The translations under genes and the position numbers were made by a program. This document shows, piece after piece, positions 1 through 7,343 of a stretch of 53,080 nt of DNA. The notes below the pieces were generated by a model. The model made no database searches. It was not told the origin of the DNA and saw only the letters and a program-made list of their open reading frames with translations. Source of the stretch: Arenicellales bacterium (GTDB lineage: Bacteria > Pseudomonadota > Gammaproteobacteria > Arenicellales > UBA868); contig JASMBC010000001.1 of assembly GCA_030754035.1 (NCBI GenBank), positions 181,650 through 234,729 on the forward strand, read 5' to 3'. How positions within the stretch are numbered: the first letter of the stretch is position 1; each line of letters starts with the position of its first letter.

Positions 1-194
1 CTACTTTAAAGCAGGACCTACAGGGGAACGCACAACCCAAGGCTAATATCAACCGACGCCAGTGCGTCGCTCTTTTTCGACTGGCGGGCCAGTTTCGTCG
101 CTGGCCACACGGTGCGGTTGACGAAACTCTCTTTCTGGAAGATATTTCATCCCAACTCCAGGCGCCACGCGGTAAGGGTGATTACGACCTATGA
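1..194 (+). CDS. Probable 3' end of holB (DNA polymerase III delta' subunit), partial
   Basis: An open frame runs from the window edge to a TGA at 192-194 that overlaps the pilZ ATG (ATGA). It encodes 63 residues ending in GKGDYDL. The visible residues (for example LFRLAGQFRRW) fit the helical C-terminal domain of a clamp-loader subunit but carry no diagnostic motif. The call rests on context: tmk-holB-pilZ-tatD is a common order in gammaproteobacteria. The start-stop overlap suggests translational coupling to pilZ. The identity is inference; the open frame and its overlap are seen directly. Confidence 0.5.
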   Translation, partial: TLKQDLQGNAQPKANINRRQCVALFRLAGQFRRWPHGAVDETLFLEDISSQLQAPRGKGDYDL

Positions 195-571
195 ATCAAT
201 CAGAGTTGCAGTCCTCAGGGAGTGAAAATTCGGGGAAAGCCCGGCCGCGGGTGGTATCGGTAACTATTAAGGACATCCGCACTCTGCAAGCATCCTACAT
301 GCAATTTCTCAAGAACGGTGGATTGTTCGTACCGACAACTTCCTCCTATAACATCGGCGACGAGGTCTTCCTAGTCCTCAAACTCCTGGAGAAAGAACAG
401 TTTGCGGTTGCTAGCACGGTAGCCTGGACCACACCCGCAGGAGCCCAGGCCAGCCGTACCCCCGGGGTTGGCATCCATTTCAAGGGCTCTGAGGGGGTAA
501 AACTCAAGGAAAGAATAATGGAGTTGCTGACGCAAGCAGGCGAGAGCAAACGAGCCACCCATACGCTCTAG
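191..571 (+). CDS. pilZ: PilZ domain protein, type IV pilus assembly PilZ-like
   Basis: This 126-residue protein is a single PilZ domain after a short polar N-terminus. The segment VVSVTIKDIRTLQASYMQFL followed by GGLFVPT and a hydrophilic GDEVFLVLKLL strand matches the pilus-type PilZ proteins. Those proteins lack the RxxxR and DxSxxG residues that bind cyclic di-GMP in canonical PilZ domains, and neither motif is evident here. In Pseudomonas and Xanthomonas such proteins are needed for type IV pilus assembly, working with PilB and a GGDEF/EAL partner. The ATG overlaps the stop of the preceding frame, and tatD follows after 42 bases, so the three probably share a transcript. No pilus genes lie in the window. 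Confidence 0.85.
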   Translation: MNQSELQSSGSENSGKARPRVVSVTIKDIRTLQASYMQFLKNGGLFVPTTSSYNIGDEVFLVLKLLEKEQFAVASTVAWTTPAGAQASRTPGVGIHFKGSEGVKLKERIMELLTQAGESKRATHTL

Positions 572-613
572 TCAACCCCGTATATATTCAATCCTTTATC
601 TTCCTGATTTCCC

Positions 614-1423
614 GTGTTGGTAGATTCACACTGTCATCTCGATTTTCCCGGCTTGGTCGAACAACTCCCAGCCGTCATCGACCGGGCTAAGGCCGCCGGC
701 GTTGAGCACCTGTTGTGCATTGGGGTCAACCTCGAAGATTTCAATAAAATGATGGCGCTGCTCGATGACTACCCCAACGTCTTCGCATCGGTTGGGATCC
801 ATCCCAATACACCGTACCAGGAGGAGCAAGAGTCTGATGCGGGCGCGCTGGCGGCGCTTGCCAGTGACCCGCGAGTGGTTGCGATCGGCGAAACCGGTTT
901 GGATTTTTTTCGTAGCAAAGGAGACCTTGAATGGCAAAAACAACGCTTTAAGACTCACATCGAGGCAGCAACATTTGCCGGTAAACCTCTAATAATTCAC
1001 ACTCGAGAGGCAGCACAAGCGACACTAGATGTAATGCGTGCTGCAAGCGCGCAGACGGTGGGCGGCGTTATGCATTGCTTTGCCGACGAATGGGAGGTGG
1101 CCAAAGCGGCTCTTGATCTCGGCTTTTTCATCTCCTTTTCTGGGATCGTCACTTTCAAGAGTGCCGATTCGCTGCGTGAGGTTGCTCGGAGGGTGCCGGA
1201 TGACAGAATCCTAATCGAGACTGACGCGCCGTATCTGGCGCCGGTACCGCACCGTGGCAAAACCAATGAACCAGCTTTCGTCCGAGCCACAGCCGCATGC
1301 CTGGCCGAATTGCGCGGTCAGTCGCTGGTTGAAATTGGCCGCATGACGACCGAAAACTTCTTCGCGCTCTTTAGCAGCGCTACCCGGATTTCCTCTAAAA
1401 GCGTGCCTCAGCACGCGGGCTAA
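614..1423 (+). CDS. tatD: TatD family metal-dependent hydrolase (DNase)
   Basis: This 269-residue TIM-barrel hydrolase is of the TatD/YcfH type, the usual length for the family. Metal and catalytic residues are in place: HxH at H6/H8 (DSHCHLD), E93 in GETGLDF, H129 in IIHTREA, H154 in MHCF and D204 in ETDAPYL. Family members are cytoplasmic 3'-5' exonucleases or deoxyribonucleases with two metal ions, and the true substrate of each paralogue is often uncertain. The start is GTG at 614; a TTG one codon on is an alternative. It follows pilZ closely in the same direction, as in Pseudomonas, where the pilZ-adjacent copy is YcfH-like. A gap of 271 bases follows. Confidence 0.9.
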   Translation: MLVDSHCHLDFPGLVEQLPAVIDRAKAAGVEHLLCIGVNLEDFNKMMALLDDYPNVFASVGIHPNTPYQEEQESDAGALAALASDPRVVAIGETGLDFFRSKGDLEWQKQRFKTHIEAATFAGKPLIIHTREAAQATLDVMRAASAQTVGGVMHCFADEWEVAKAALDLGFFISFSGIVTFKSADSLREVARRVPDDRILIETDAPYLAPVPHRGKTNEPAFVRATAACLAELRGQSLVEIGRMTTENFFALFSSATRISSKSVPQHAG

Positions 1424-1484
1424 GCCCATCGCGACCGTTAGGCTGCAATATGGCGCTCGCGCTTTAAGTAACGATATTAATTCG

Positions 1485-1500
1485 CATAATATATATTATG
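1485..1500. repeat. 16-base perfect AT-rich palindrome upstream of bactofilin
   Basis: CATAATATATATTATG equals its own reverse complement. It lies in the 271-base gap between tatD and the bactofilin gene, about 195 bases before the bactofilin start, in the most AT-rich part of the gap. It could be an operator or overlap a promoter -10 region. No known operator consensus was recognised. Confidence 0.5.
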
Positions 1501-1694
1501 TAAACTCAGCGAGATCACCAGGATTAGATTTCAATATCTTACGTTTCAATCCGGAGAAGTTTGACCAACTGCGCTGGGTCAACGACAATCCCCTCCTCGG
1601 CCTAGCCCCAAATTGTGGAGGTGCGAAAGGGCAGAAAGCCGGCGCACGGCGGCGTTCTGCCGTCTGATCGGCAACTACGAGGACTAACAGCACA

Positions 1695-2231
1695 ATGACT
1701 CAGAAAGAAATTACGGAAACGACAGAGACCGAGCAGCCCTTTGACGCCGGGGCTTCGAGTGCCCCGCCCAAGCCAACACCGGCCTCCGGTGGGGCGCGTG
1801 GTGCTAAAAAAGCGGCCACTATAGGCTCTTCAATCGTTATTCACGGTGACGTGGCTGGCGAGGAGGATCTGGTGGTGGACGGCACCATCGAAGGGACCGT
1901 CAACTTTAAGGACAACAACCTGGTTGTTAGCAAGAACGGCCGGGTCACCGCCAATATCAACGCACGAATCATCCGGGTTGACGGCGAGGTCAAGGGCGAA
2001 CTGCGGGGTAGCGAGCAGGTCGTGATCAGCCCGAGTGGTAAGCTCAAGGGCGATATTCGGGCCCCTCGTGTGGTTCTTGAGGACGGCTGTCAGTTTAAAG
2101 GTTCGGTGGATATGGAGGGTGAAAAGCCGTCCGCCAGCGAGCGTTCAGCGACACCCCGGCTACGCCCTGCCACTAGCCGCCCGGTGCGACCGGGTCGCGA
2201 TTCAGGCGAGGCTGGCTCGATGCGTAACTGA
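1695..2231 (+). CDS. Bactofilin (polymer-forming cytoskeletal protein)
   Basis: This 178-residue protein has the bactofilin layout: a disordered Thr/Pro/Ala-rich N-terminus (about 1-40), a central beta-helical core (about 45-140) and a disordered basic C-terminal tail. The core opens with IGSSIVIHGDVAGEEDLVVD, followed by GTIEG, then repeated short turns (GRVTANINARIIRVDGEVKG, SGKLKGDIRA). Bactofilins self-assemble without nucleotide into filaments on the inner membrane and scaffold cell-shape, stalk or polarity proteins. In many gammaproteobacteria the neighbour is an M23 peptidase; none is present here. The start is ATG at 1695, and a strong terminator closes the gene. Confidence 0.92.
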   Translation: MTQKEITETTETEQPFDAGASSAPPKPTPASGGARGAKKAATIGSSIVIHGDVAGEEDLVVDGTIEGTVNFKDNNLVVSKNGRVTANINARIIRVDGEVKGELRGSEQVVISPSGKLKGDIRAPRVVLEDGCQFKGSVDMEGEKPSASERSATPRLRPATSRPVRPGRDSGEAGSMRN

Positions 2232-2244
2232 GCAGGGTTAGGAT

Positions 2245-2277
2245 AAAAAAAGCCGCGGTGAAGCCGCGGCTTTTTTT
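2245..2277. terminator. Bidirectional rho-independent terminator
   Basis: A perfect 14-base-pair inverted repeat: A7 then GCCGCGG, loop TGAAG, then CCGCGGC and T7. The A-tract before and the T-tract after make it work in both directions. It sits between the stop of the bactofilin gene (2231) and the stop of the small minus-strand gene (2295), so it probably ends both transcripts. Confidence 0.93.
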
Positions 2278-2294
2278 ATGATGCGAGATTCAGC

Positions 2295-2507
2295 TCAAGC
2301 CCGCTCGGTATTCTCTCCAACACCAGAAGTGCCAGTAGACCGCGAAATTGGTCCGGTTTGCTGATCGTGCAACTGCGCACTACCCTGCTCCACCCCTTTT
2401 CCCTCGACGCGGTGCAGCGAGTTAAATGCGGCTATTGGGCCAACTATTCGCTCTGGATGCTCATACAGTAAATCATCCGTTAACGGCACGAAGACGACTT
2501 TTGGCAC
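2295..2507 (-). CDS. Small conserved-looking hypothetical protein (70 aa)
   Basis: Opens MPKVVFVPLTDDLLYEHPER and continues IVGPIAAFN, a protein-like composition, then becomes polar and Gly/Ser/Thr/Gln-rich. From memory, short proteins opening with this kind of VPLTD(D/E)LLY-HPE motif occur in gammaproteobacteria, but I cannot name a function. Evidence that it is real: the GTG start at 2507 is preceded by a strong Shine-Dalgarno sequence (AGGGAGGA, then ATT, then GTG), and its stop lies 17 bases from the bidirectional terminator. It is divergent from the response regulator, with about 180 bases between them. No membrane segment, signal peptide or metal-binding cluster is visible. Confidence 0.68.
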   Translation of the reverse strand: MPKVVFVPLTDDLLYEHPERIVGPIAAFNSLHRVEGKGVEQGSAQLHDQQTGPISRSTGTSGVGENTERA

Positions 2508-2685
2508 AATTCCTCCCTCTCTGACGCGTGTTTCGGGGAACTTTATCCTTCGAAGAGGGTCGGGAAACGGTCAACCTGTGGTAAAAGAATGGCAACAACA
2601 TGGGTATTTCCCAGACGATCCCGTGGGTACTGGTTTTATTAGCCCAACAGGGTGAGTTCAATCCGTCTGCTTGCCTGGAGGCACC

Positions 2686-3393
2686 ATGGCTAAAGTAATC
2701 GCTATTGTCGAGGACGATCTGGACCAGCGGGAGAATTACGCAGACGTCCTTTCCTCCCACGGCTATGAAGTACGCTGCTACGCGGACAAGGCCGACGCCG
2801 AGGAAGGCTTTCGCACTGCTTTGCCAGACCTCGCTCTTCTCGACATTATGCTGGGTGAGGACATGGATGGGGGCTTTGACTTGTGTATGGAGTTGCGCAA
2901 CCGGAGCCCTGCTCTACCCATCATTTTTCTCACAGCAAGGGATAGTGATACCGATCGTATTTCTTCCCAGCGGATGACCGCCTGGGATTACATTACCAAA
3001 CCTGTCAGCCTGGAATTTCTGGTTGCTCGAGTTCACGCGTTACTCAAAATAGCTGAGCAACTCAAATCGCAAGAAAGCGAGCCGCCTGTATCGCTGCTTG
3101 AGGTCGACCAACTCGAACTGGACGAAAACAGTATGTCGGTGCGTTGGTGCGGTGAGGTGGTAAGCTTAACGCTGACCGAATTCTGGATCGTTGAATCGCT
3201 TGCGCGTAATCCTGGCCACGTAAAGACATACGATGTGCTTAATGACGTCACCCGCCAGGGCTTGGTAGAGCGGAATACTATCAACGGGTATATACGCCGG
3301 ATTAGAAACAAGTTCCGCCTGCTGGATCCGGCTTTCGATCGAATCCAGACCGTACATGGCACTGGCTATAAGTGGGCTAAGGATCTCGGTTGA
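2686..3393 (+). CDS. OmpR-family response regulator (dedicated-sortase-system type)
   Basis: A 235-residue response regulator with an N-terminal receiver domain (about 3-120) and a C-terminal winged-helix DNA-binding domain (about 140-235). Acidic pocket D10/D11, phosphorylation site D53 (LLDIML), T83 and K105 (TKP) are present. The start at ATG 2686 is preferred to an in-frame TTG at 2671 because GGAGG lies just before it. The insert GEDMDGGFDLCMELR after D53 resembles the regulator family of the proteobacterial dedicated sortase system (PdsR type; inference from memory). The usual GADDY before the lysine reads TAWDY. The stop overlaps the kinase start by four bases, so the two are coupled. 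The phosphorylated protein is expected to bind DNA; targets cannot be read from this window. Confidence 0.88.
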   Translation: MAKVIAIVEDDLDQRENYADVLSSHGYEVRCYADKADAEEGFRTALPDLALLDIMLGEDMDGGFDLCMELRNRSPALPIIFLTARDSDTDRISSQRMTAWDYITKPVSLEFLVARVHALLKIAEQLKSQESEPPVSLLEVDQLELDENSMSVRWCGEVVSLTLTEFWIVESLARNPGHVKTYDVLNDVTRQGLVERNTINGYIRRIRNKFRLLDPAFDRIQTVHGTGYKWAKDLG

Positions 3394-5651
3394 GCCGTTT
3401 TGCCGGACGTACCGAGATGCTCGCCTCCCGGAACAAGCGACGAAAACATCGCGAACCAGGTTTCCGGCCAAAGATACGCCCGGGCCTCAAGATAAGAACC
3501 AAGCTGCTATTACTGGTACTGTTATTACTAGCTATCCCGTGGATGGGTTACAAGTCAGTACGGGAAATGGAAAATTTTCTGCTAGAGGGTCAGCAGCAGG
3601 CCCTTGAACTGACGGCGCAGGGTATTGCCAGCCTGCTCGGCAACCGTCGAGATCTGTTCGCTCTCGCTGCCGGCGTGCCCGAAGTTCTTGGAAGACCTTT
3701 TTACATTGTTCCGCAGGATTTGATCCAAGCGTTACCGGTAGATGCGGCTGCTGAGCTCTGGGCAGCGGCCATTGGCGAGTTGACCGATTTTTCTGGTTTT
3801 GGACTCTTCGAGTGCAACAAGGATTATCAGCCTGACTCTTTCGCCCTGCGTCACGGGCTGGGGGCCCACGAAAATTCGATCTTCAGCTTTTTCGACGTGA
3901 CCGATGATAGCGTGATTTTTCGTGATCCCGAGAAGATTGCCTTGGATCACAATGACCAACTTAGAATGACCGTGCAGGATAAAGCCGGGGCAACACAACG
4001 TTACCTGCTGACTGCTCAGGCTGAGGGGCGCCTCAGCATTTACCGAATGAAGCGCAACTGGCGAGAGCCAGAGACCGGCGAGGCGCTTCGGGAAATCGTG
4101 GCAGTGATGGAGTTGACCTCCTGGGGTTATGCAATCAAGTTGCGCATTCCTGGCGATTACCTCGGCACCGGCTCTCGACTCAAGTTCGAATTGGTTGACG
4201 TTGATGATAAACGAGACAGGAAGATCGAAAAAATCATCAGTACTGAGCCTGACCCTTTCCGCTATGACACCAGACGCATTAGACTGATGACACCGGAGTT
4301 GGCTAAGTTAATTCAACCGCTATACCTTCCCGAGGGCAATATCACAATCTGGGACAGGTATTTTCGCTTGCGTGCCGAATTGGGTTCGATTTTCCCGGAA
4401 GATGCCAGGCTGAGGCAGTTACGGTTGGAAAATCCCTCGTTCCTTGACCGTGTCGAGTTGGCAGGCATTTCTTTGTATGAATGGGTATTTCGTGATCCTG
4501 AAGGGGGTGATAGCGATATTCCGGACGACTCTAGCCGGGAGGATCGTAGTCTGCTTCAGAAAGTGCTAGCCAAAGGTCAGGGCGAGACCAGCCGGCGACG
4601 CTACGGTGACGCTAGACTGATTGTGACAGCAGTGCCGATTTGGGCTCAAGGGGAGATTGAGGGCGCCATCCTGATCAAGCAGAGTGGCAACAAGTTGCTG
4701 GCTCTGCAGTACGGAACTTTGCGCCGCTTCACCGTGCTCTTCCTTGGCGTTTTTCTGTTCCTGGCTCTCGCTATCCTAATATTTTCCAGCAGACTTACTT
4801 ACCGTGTGGGTAAATTGCAGCGGGAAACTGAGCTGGCCACCACCCCAGAGGGCCGCTTGCTCAAGGATCGGATTGTAGCCGGTGCTCGCGCCAGCGATGA
4901 GTTGGGTAATCTTACCCGCAGTATTTCCCTGATGCTGCAGAACCTCGGTCACTACACCCGCTACCTGGAAAAATTGCCCGATACGCTGGCACACGAACTA
5001 CACAATCCGCTCAATGTGGTGAACTCCTCGCTTGAGAATCTCCAGTACCAGCACGCTGAGTTAACCGACGACAAGTATCTACAGCGCGCTCGTAACGGAA
5101 TCAATCGACTGCGATCGATCATCACCAGCCTGACAGAAGCCGTTAATCTGAAAGATGCCCTGATTCAGGGGTCGGAACAGTTCGAGCGCTTCGACCTTGC
5201 TGCCTTGGTAACAAGTTGTGTTGAAGGCTACCAGGCAGCCAATCCAGAGCAACGCTTCTTGGTCCAGGTTTTTCCAGGTACCCTGTTAATTGATGGCGCC
5301 CCGGATCGTCTGGCCCAGCTACTCGACAAACTGGTCGACAATGCGATCGAATTTGGGAAAAAAGACGGTTTAATCACGGTGACACTGCACCGGACGGATA
5401 CCCAAGCGCAGTTAACCGTAGCTAACCAAGGCTCTTTATTGCCAGAAGAGATTGCCGAACGTCTGTTCGACCCGATGGTCTCAAGTGGCAAAGATGCCCG
5501 CAGGACACACCTCGGGCTCGGCCTGTATATAGTCCGTCTGGTGGCTGACTTTCATGGTGGTACGGTACAGGCTAGGAACCGCCGTGGCCTGGATGGCGTA
5601 GAGGTGACGGTAACCCTACCCCGCCCCGACCGGAATACCAGGCTGGATTGA
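3390..5651 (+). CDS. Membrane sensor histidine kinase (dedicated-sortase-system type)
   Basis: A 753-residue kinase starting at a TTG that overlaps the regulator's stop; an in-frame ATG at 3417 is an alternative. Order: basic N-terminus, membrane segment about 34-55 (KLLLLVLLLLAIPWMGY), a long extracytoplasmic region, second membrane segment about 446-468 (FTVLFLGVFLFLALAILIF), HAMP linker, dimerisation/phosphorylation domain with H535 in LAHELHNPLNVV, and an ATPase domain with N-box DNAIEFGKK and G-box GLGLYIV. The N-terminal membrane segment followed by EMENFLLEGQQQAL resembles kinases of the proteobacterial dedicated sortase system (PdsS type; inference). It would sense an envelope signal and phosphorylate the regulator before it. 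No sortase or LPXTG substrate is visible nearby. Confidence 0.88.
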   Translation: MSRFAGRTEMLASRNKRRKHREPGFRPKIRPGLKIRTKLLLLVLLLLAIPWMGYKSVREMENFLLEGQQQALELTAQGIASLLGNRRDLFALAAGVPEVLGRPFYIVPQDLIQALPVDAAAELWAAAIGELTDFSGFGLFECNKDYQPDSFALRHGLGAHENSIFSFFDVTDDSVIFRDPEKIALDHNDQLRMTVQDKAGATQRYLLTAQAEGRLSIYRMKRNWREPETGEALREIVAVMELTSWGYAIKLRIPGDYLGTGSRLKFELVDVDDKRDRKIEKIISTEPDPFRYDTRRIRLMTPELAKLIQPLYLPEGNITIWDRYFRLRAELGSIFPEDARLRQLRLENPSFLDRVELAGISLYEWVFRDPEGGDSDIPDDSSREDRSLLQKVLAKGQGETSRRRYGDARLIVTAVPIWAQGEIEGAILIKQSGNKLLALQYGTLRRFTVLFLGVFLFLALAILIFSSRLTYRVGKLQRETELATTPEGRLLKDRIVAGARASDELGNLTRSISLMLQNLGHYTRYLEKLPDTLAHELHNPLNVVNSSLENLQYQHAELTDDKYLQRARNGINRLRSIITSLTEAVNLKDALIQGSEQFERFDLAALVTSCVEGYQAANPEQRFLVQVFPGTLLIDGAPDRLAQLLDKLVDNAIEFGKKDGLITVTLHRTDTQAQLTVANQGSLLPEEIAERLFDPMVSSGKDARRTHLGLGLYIVRLVADFHGGTVQARNRRGLDGVEVTVTLPRPDRNTRLD

Positions 5652-5690
5652 AGACCCGAGCAGAGTTCGCTCCACCACGAGTCAACTCTT

Positions 5691-6272
5691 TCAGCCGCAA
5701 CTGTCGCCCAGGTCATTGACGATATCGGCAATTTCCGGTTTGCCAATGGTTACCTCATCGCTCGATAGTCCCTGCAGCTCATGCGGAAACACCAGCCATT
5801 TATCCGTCTGATGGATAAAATAGTCTGGTGCCCGGCCGGTTCGATTCTTGCTAGGCTTGTACCACGGGGTCGCGATACGCAGGTCGTTCGGCATGTTGCG
5901 CCGGCATCGCTCGCGAAGATCAGTAATCACTGCCTCAATACTCATGCCGGTGTCGAAGACATCGTCGACAATCAGCACATTGTCCTCCTGATTGAGTTTC
6001 CTGACCAGATATCCCAGGCCATGCACCTGGACCTTGTTCTGGGTGCTTTCAATCCCGGTGTAATAGGAGGTCCGGATGGCGATATGGTCAGTGGGAATCC
6101 CGGCATAGTCCAACAGTTCTTGAACGGCGATTCCGACAGGGGTTCCACCGCGCCAAATACCAACAATAAAATCCGGCCGAAATCCACTATCTATGATGCT
6201 TTTGCCCAGTAGGAATGAATCCCTTAACAGATCCTGGGCCTGAATAAACATTTTCTCTTCACTGGAACTCAT
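5691..6272 (-). CDS. Purine (hypoxanthine-like) phosphoribosyltransferase
   Basis: A 193-residue type I phosphoribosyltransferase. The PRPP-binding loop VLIVDDVFDTGMS spans about 99-111 with D103/D104, and the early FIVGIWRGGTPVG (about 36-47) holds the pyrophosphate loop. Near the C-terminus, DKWLVFPHE resembles the purine-contacting loop of hypoxanthine/xanthine-guanine enzymes. The reaction is purine base plus PRPP to nucleoside monophosphate, in the cytoplasm. Which purine is preferred cannot be decided from sequence alone. It ends 39 bases from the convergent kinase gene, and the polysaccharide lyase-like gene lies 26 bases upstream on the same strand, so the two may be cotranscribed without obvious functional linkage. 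Confidence 0.8.
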   Translation of the reverse strand: MSSSEEKMFIQAQDLLRDSFLLGKSIIDSGFRPDFIVGIWRGGTPVGIAVQELLDYAGIPTDHIAIRTSYYTGIESTQNKVQVHGLGYLVRKLNQEDNVLIVDDVFDTGMSIEAVITDLRERCRRNMPNDLRIATPWYKPSKNRTGRAPDYFIHQTDKWLVFPHELQGLSSDEVTIGKPEIADIVNDLGDSCG

Positions 6273-6298
6273 AAAGTAAATATGCGCTTCCTGGGAGC

Positions 6299-7207
6299 CT
6301 ATTGATTGCGACTCCCTTCAAGTTCTGGGTCTTTTGTAGAGGTGTCGGCCTGGCCAGTTCCCGTAGCGTCCCCATTGGAGCGGTCAGTGGAGGATGGTAT
6401 TAAGGTCGGCGGGATGATTATCGGCTCAACTTTTTCAACCAGTACCGGTTCAATGGGAATCCAGCCGGGGTCCGTCAGCCGCATTTCCGGTGGGCTGAAA
6501 AATACAACTTGGACCGACAGCTCACGGTCCGGATAGTGTTCGCGGTACTTTGTCAGATTGCTGCGCTGGATTCCGTAACTGAAAAACACTCGACAACTAC
6601 TGCATGTGGGCCCGCGGTAGGCAGTCTTCTGCTCGCCGTCGATCCAAGCATCCAGCCGTCCCTGACTGCTTGACCAGTTGATGCGCAGGACAATTTCATG
6701 CCACTGGGCCTTGAGTTGATTTTCATCGATTAGTGGAAAGTACCGTTGTTCGTGGTCAAATGCACTGCCCAACCAGAAGGCTCCGGTGCTACCAACTTCT
6801 AGTACCCACGCCGGGCGTGCATCTGCATGCTGCAGAAACTGCCCATGGCGCGCTCGTGCCGGGTAAATATCTGGATAATCTTTCGGGAAGTAGAGGTGCC
6901 AGCGGTACCATTCGGTAGCGGATACAGCCGCCCGAGGGCGGCGCATCTGAGCCATCTCGGTTCTTTCTGCCCCGGCACCACAATCATCGTAGAGCGGCGT
7001 AACGGAGCAGTCTCCGGCACGGAGTTCGAAGCGTTCTATCGGGTCGACCGGCGCCAGACCAGTCGGATCGACTACGACTTCGTACCCCCACTGACGATCA
7101 TTTAGAAACTTCTTAAACGCAATATCATTTTCGCTGGCCTCAACTGATGAGAAACAGCCCGCTGCAAGCAAGAATACCGCTGCCAGTATATGAATGAATC
7201 GTCGCAT
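6299..7207 (-). CDS. Secreted polysaccharide lyase-like protein
   Basis: A 302-residue exported protein. The N-terminus is a signal peptide (basic MRRFIH, then a hydrophobic run to LLAAGC). Cys18 could be lipidated, although the -3 position is Ala, not Leu; cleavage after VEA is the other option. The body resembles the heparin-lyase-I-like beta-sandwich family (Pfam polysaccharide lyase, PF14099). It has IERFELRAGDC (about 57-67), EWYRWHLYFPKDY (about 99-111), GQFLQH (about 122-127) and a WHEIVLRINWS strand. The last 45 residues or so are Pro/Ser/Thr/Gly-rich and probably disordered. The lyase fold assignment is moderate; the substrate is unknown. Four cysteines (two near 67/76 and a CSSC pair) could form disulfides outside the cytoplasm. 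tRNA-Leu lies 49 bases upstream on the same strand. Confidence 0.68.
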   Translation of the reverse strand: MRRFIHILAAVFLLAAGCFSSVEASENDIAFKKFLNDRQWGYEVVVDPTGLAPVDPIERFELRAGDCSVTPLYDDCGAGAERTEMAQMRRPRAAVSATEWYRWHLYFPKDYPDIYPARARHGQFLQHADARPAWVLEVGSTGAFWLGSAFDHEQRYFPLIDENQLKAQWHEIVLRINWSSSQGRLDAWIDGEQKTAYRGPTCSSCRVFFSYGIQRSNLTKYREHYPDRELSVQVVFFSPPEMRLTDPGWIPIEPVLVEKVEPIIIPPTLIPSSTDRSNGDATGTGQADTSTKDPELEGSRNQ

Positions 7208-7256
7208 AACGAATGTTACAGATTGCGTCAGTCGCTGCTGTTACAAATAAAGGCCC

Positions 7257-7343
7257 TGGTGCCGGGGGCCGGACTCGAACCGGCATGGTATTACTACCGA
7301 GGGATTTTAAGTCCCTTGCGTCTACCAGTTTCGCCACCCCGGC
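7257..7343 (-). tRNA. tRNA-Leu(UAA)
   Basis: Read on the minus strand, the acceptor GCCGGGG (7343-7337) pairs with CCCCGGC (7267-7261), followed by A and an encoded CCA. The anticodon stem AGGGA/TCCCT frames loop CTTAAAA, giving anticodon UAA. A long variable arm and the T-arm GGTTCGAGTCC are present, as expected for a class II leucine tRNA. It corresponds to leuZ of the E. coli glyW-cysT-leuZ cluster, but here it is separated from tRNA-Cys by 673 bases. Confidence 0.97.

Noticed and set aside
2473-2760. A 95-codon minus-strand frame upstream of the response regulator
   Set aside because: It overlaps both the better supported small gene (2295-2507) and the response-regulator start, and its sequence is not protein-like.
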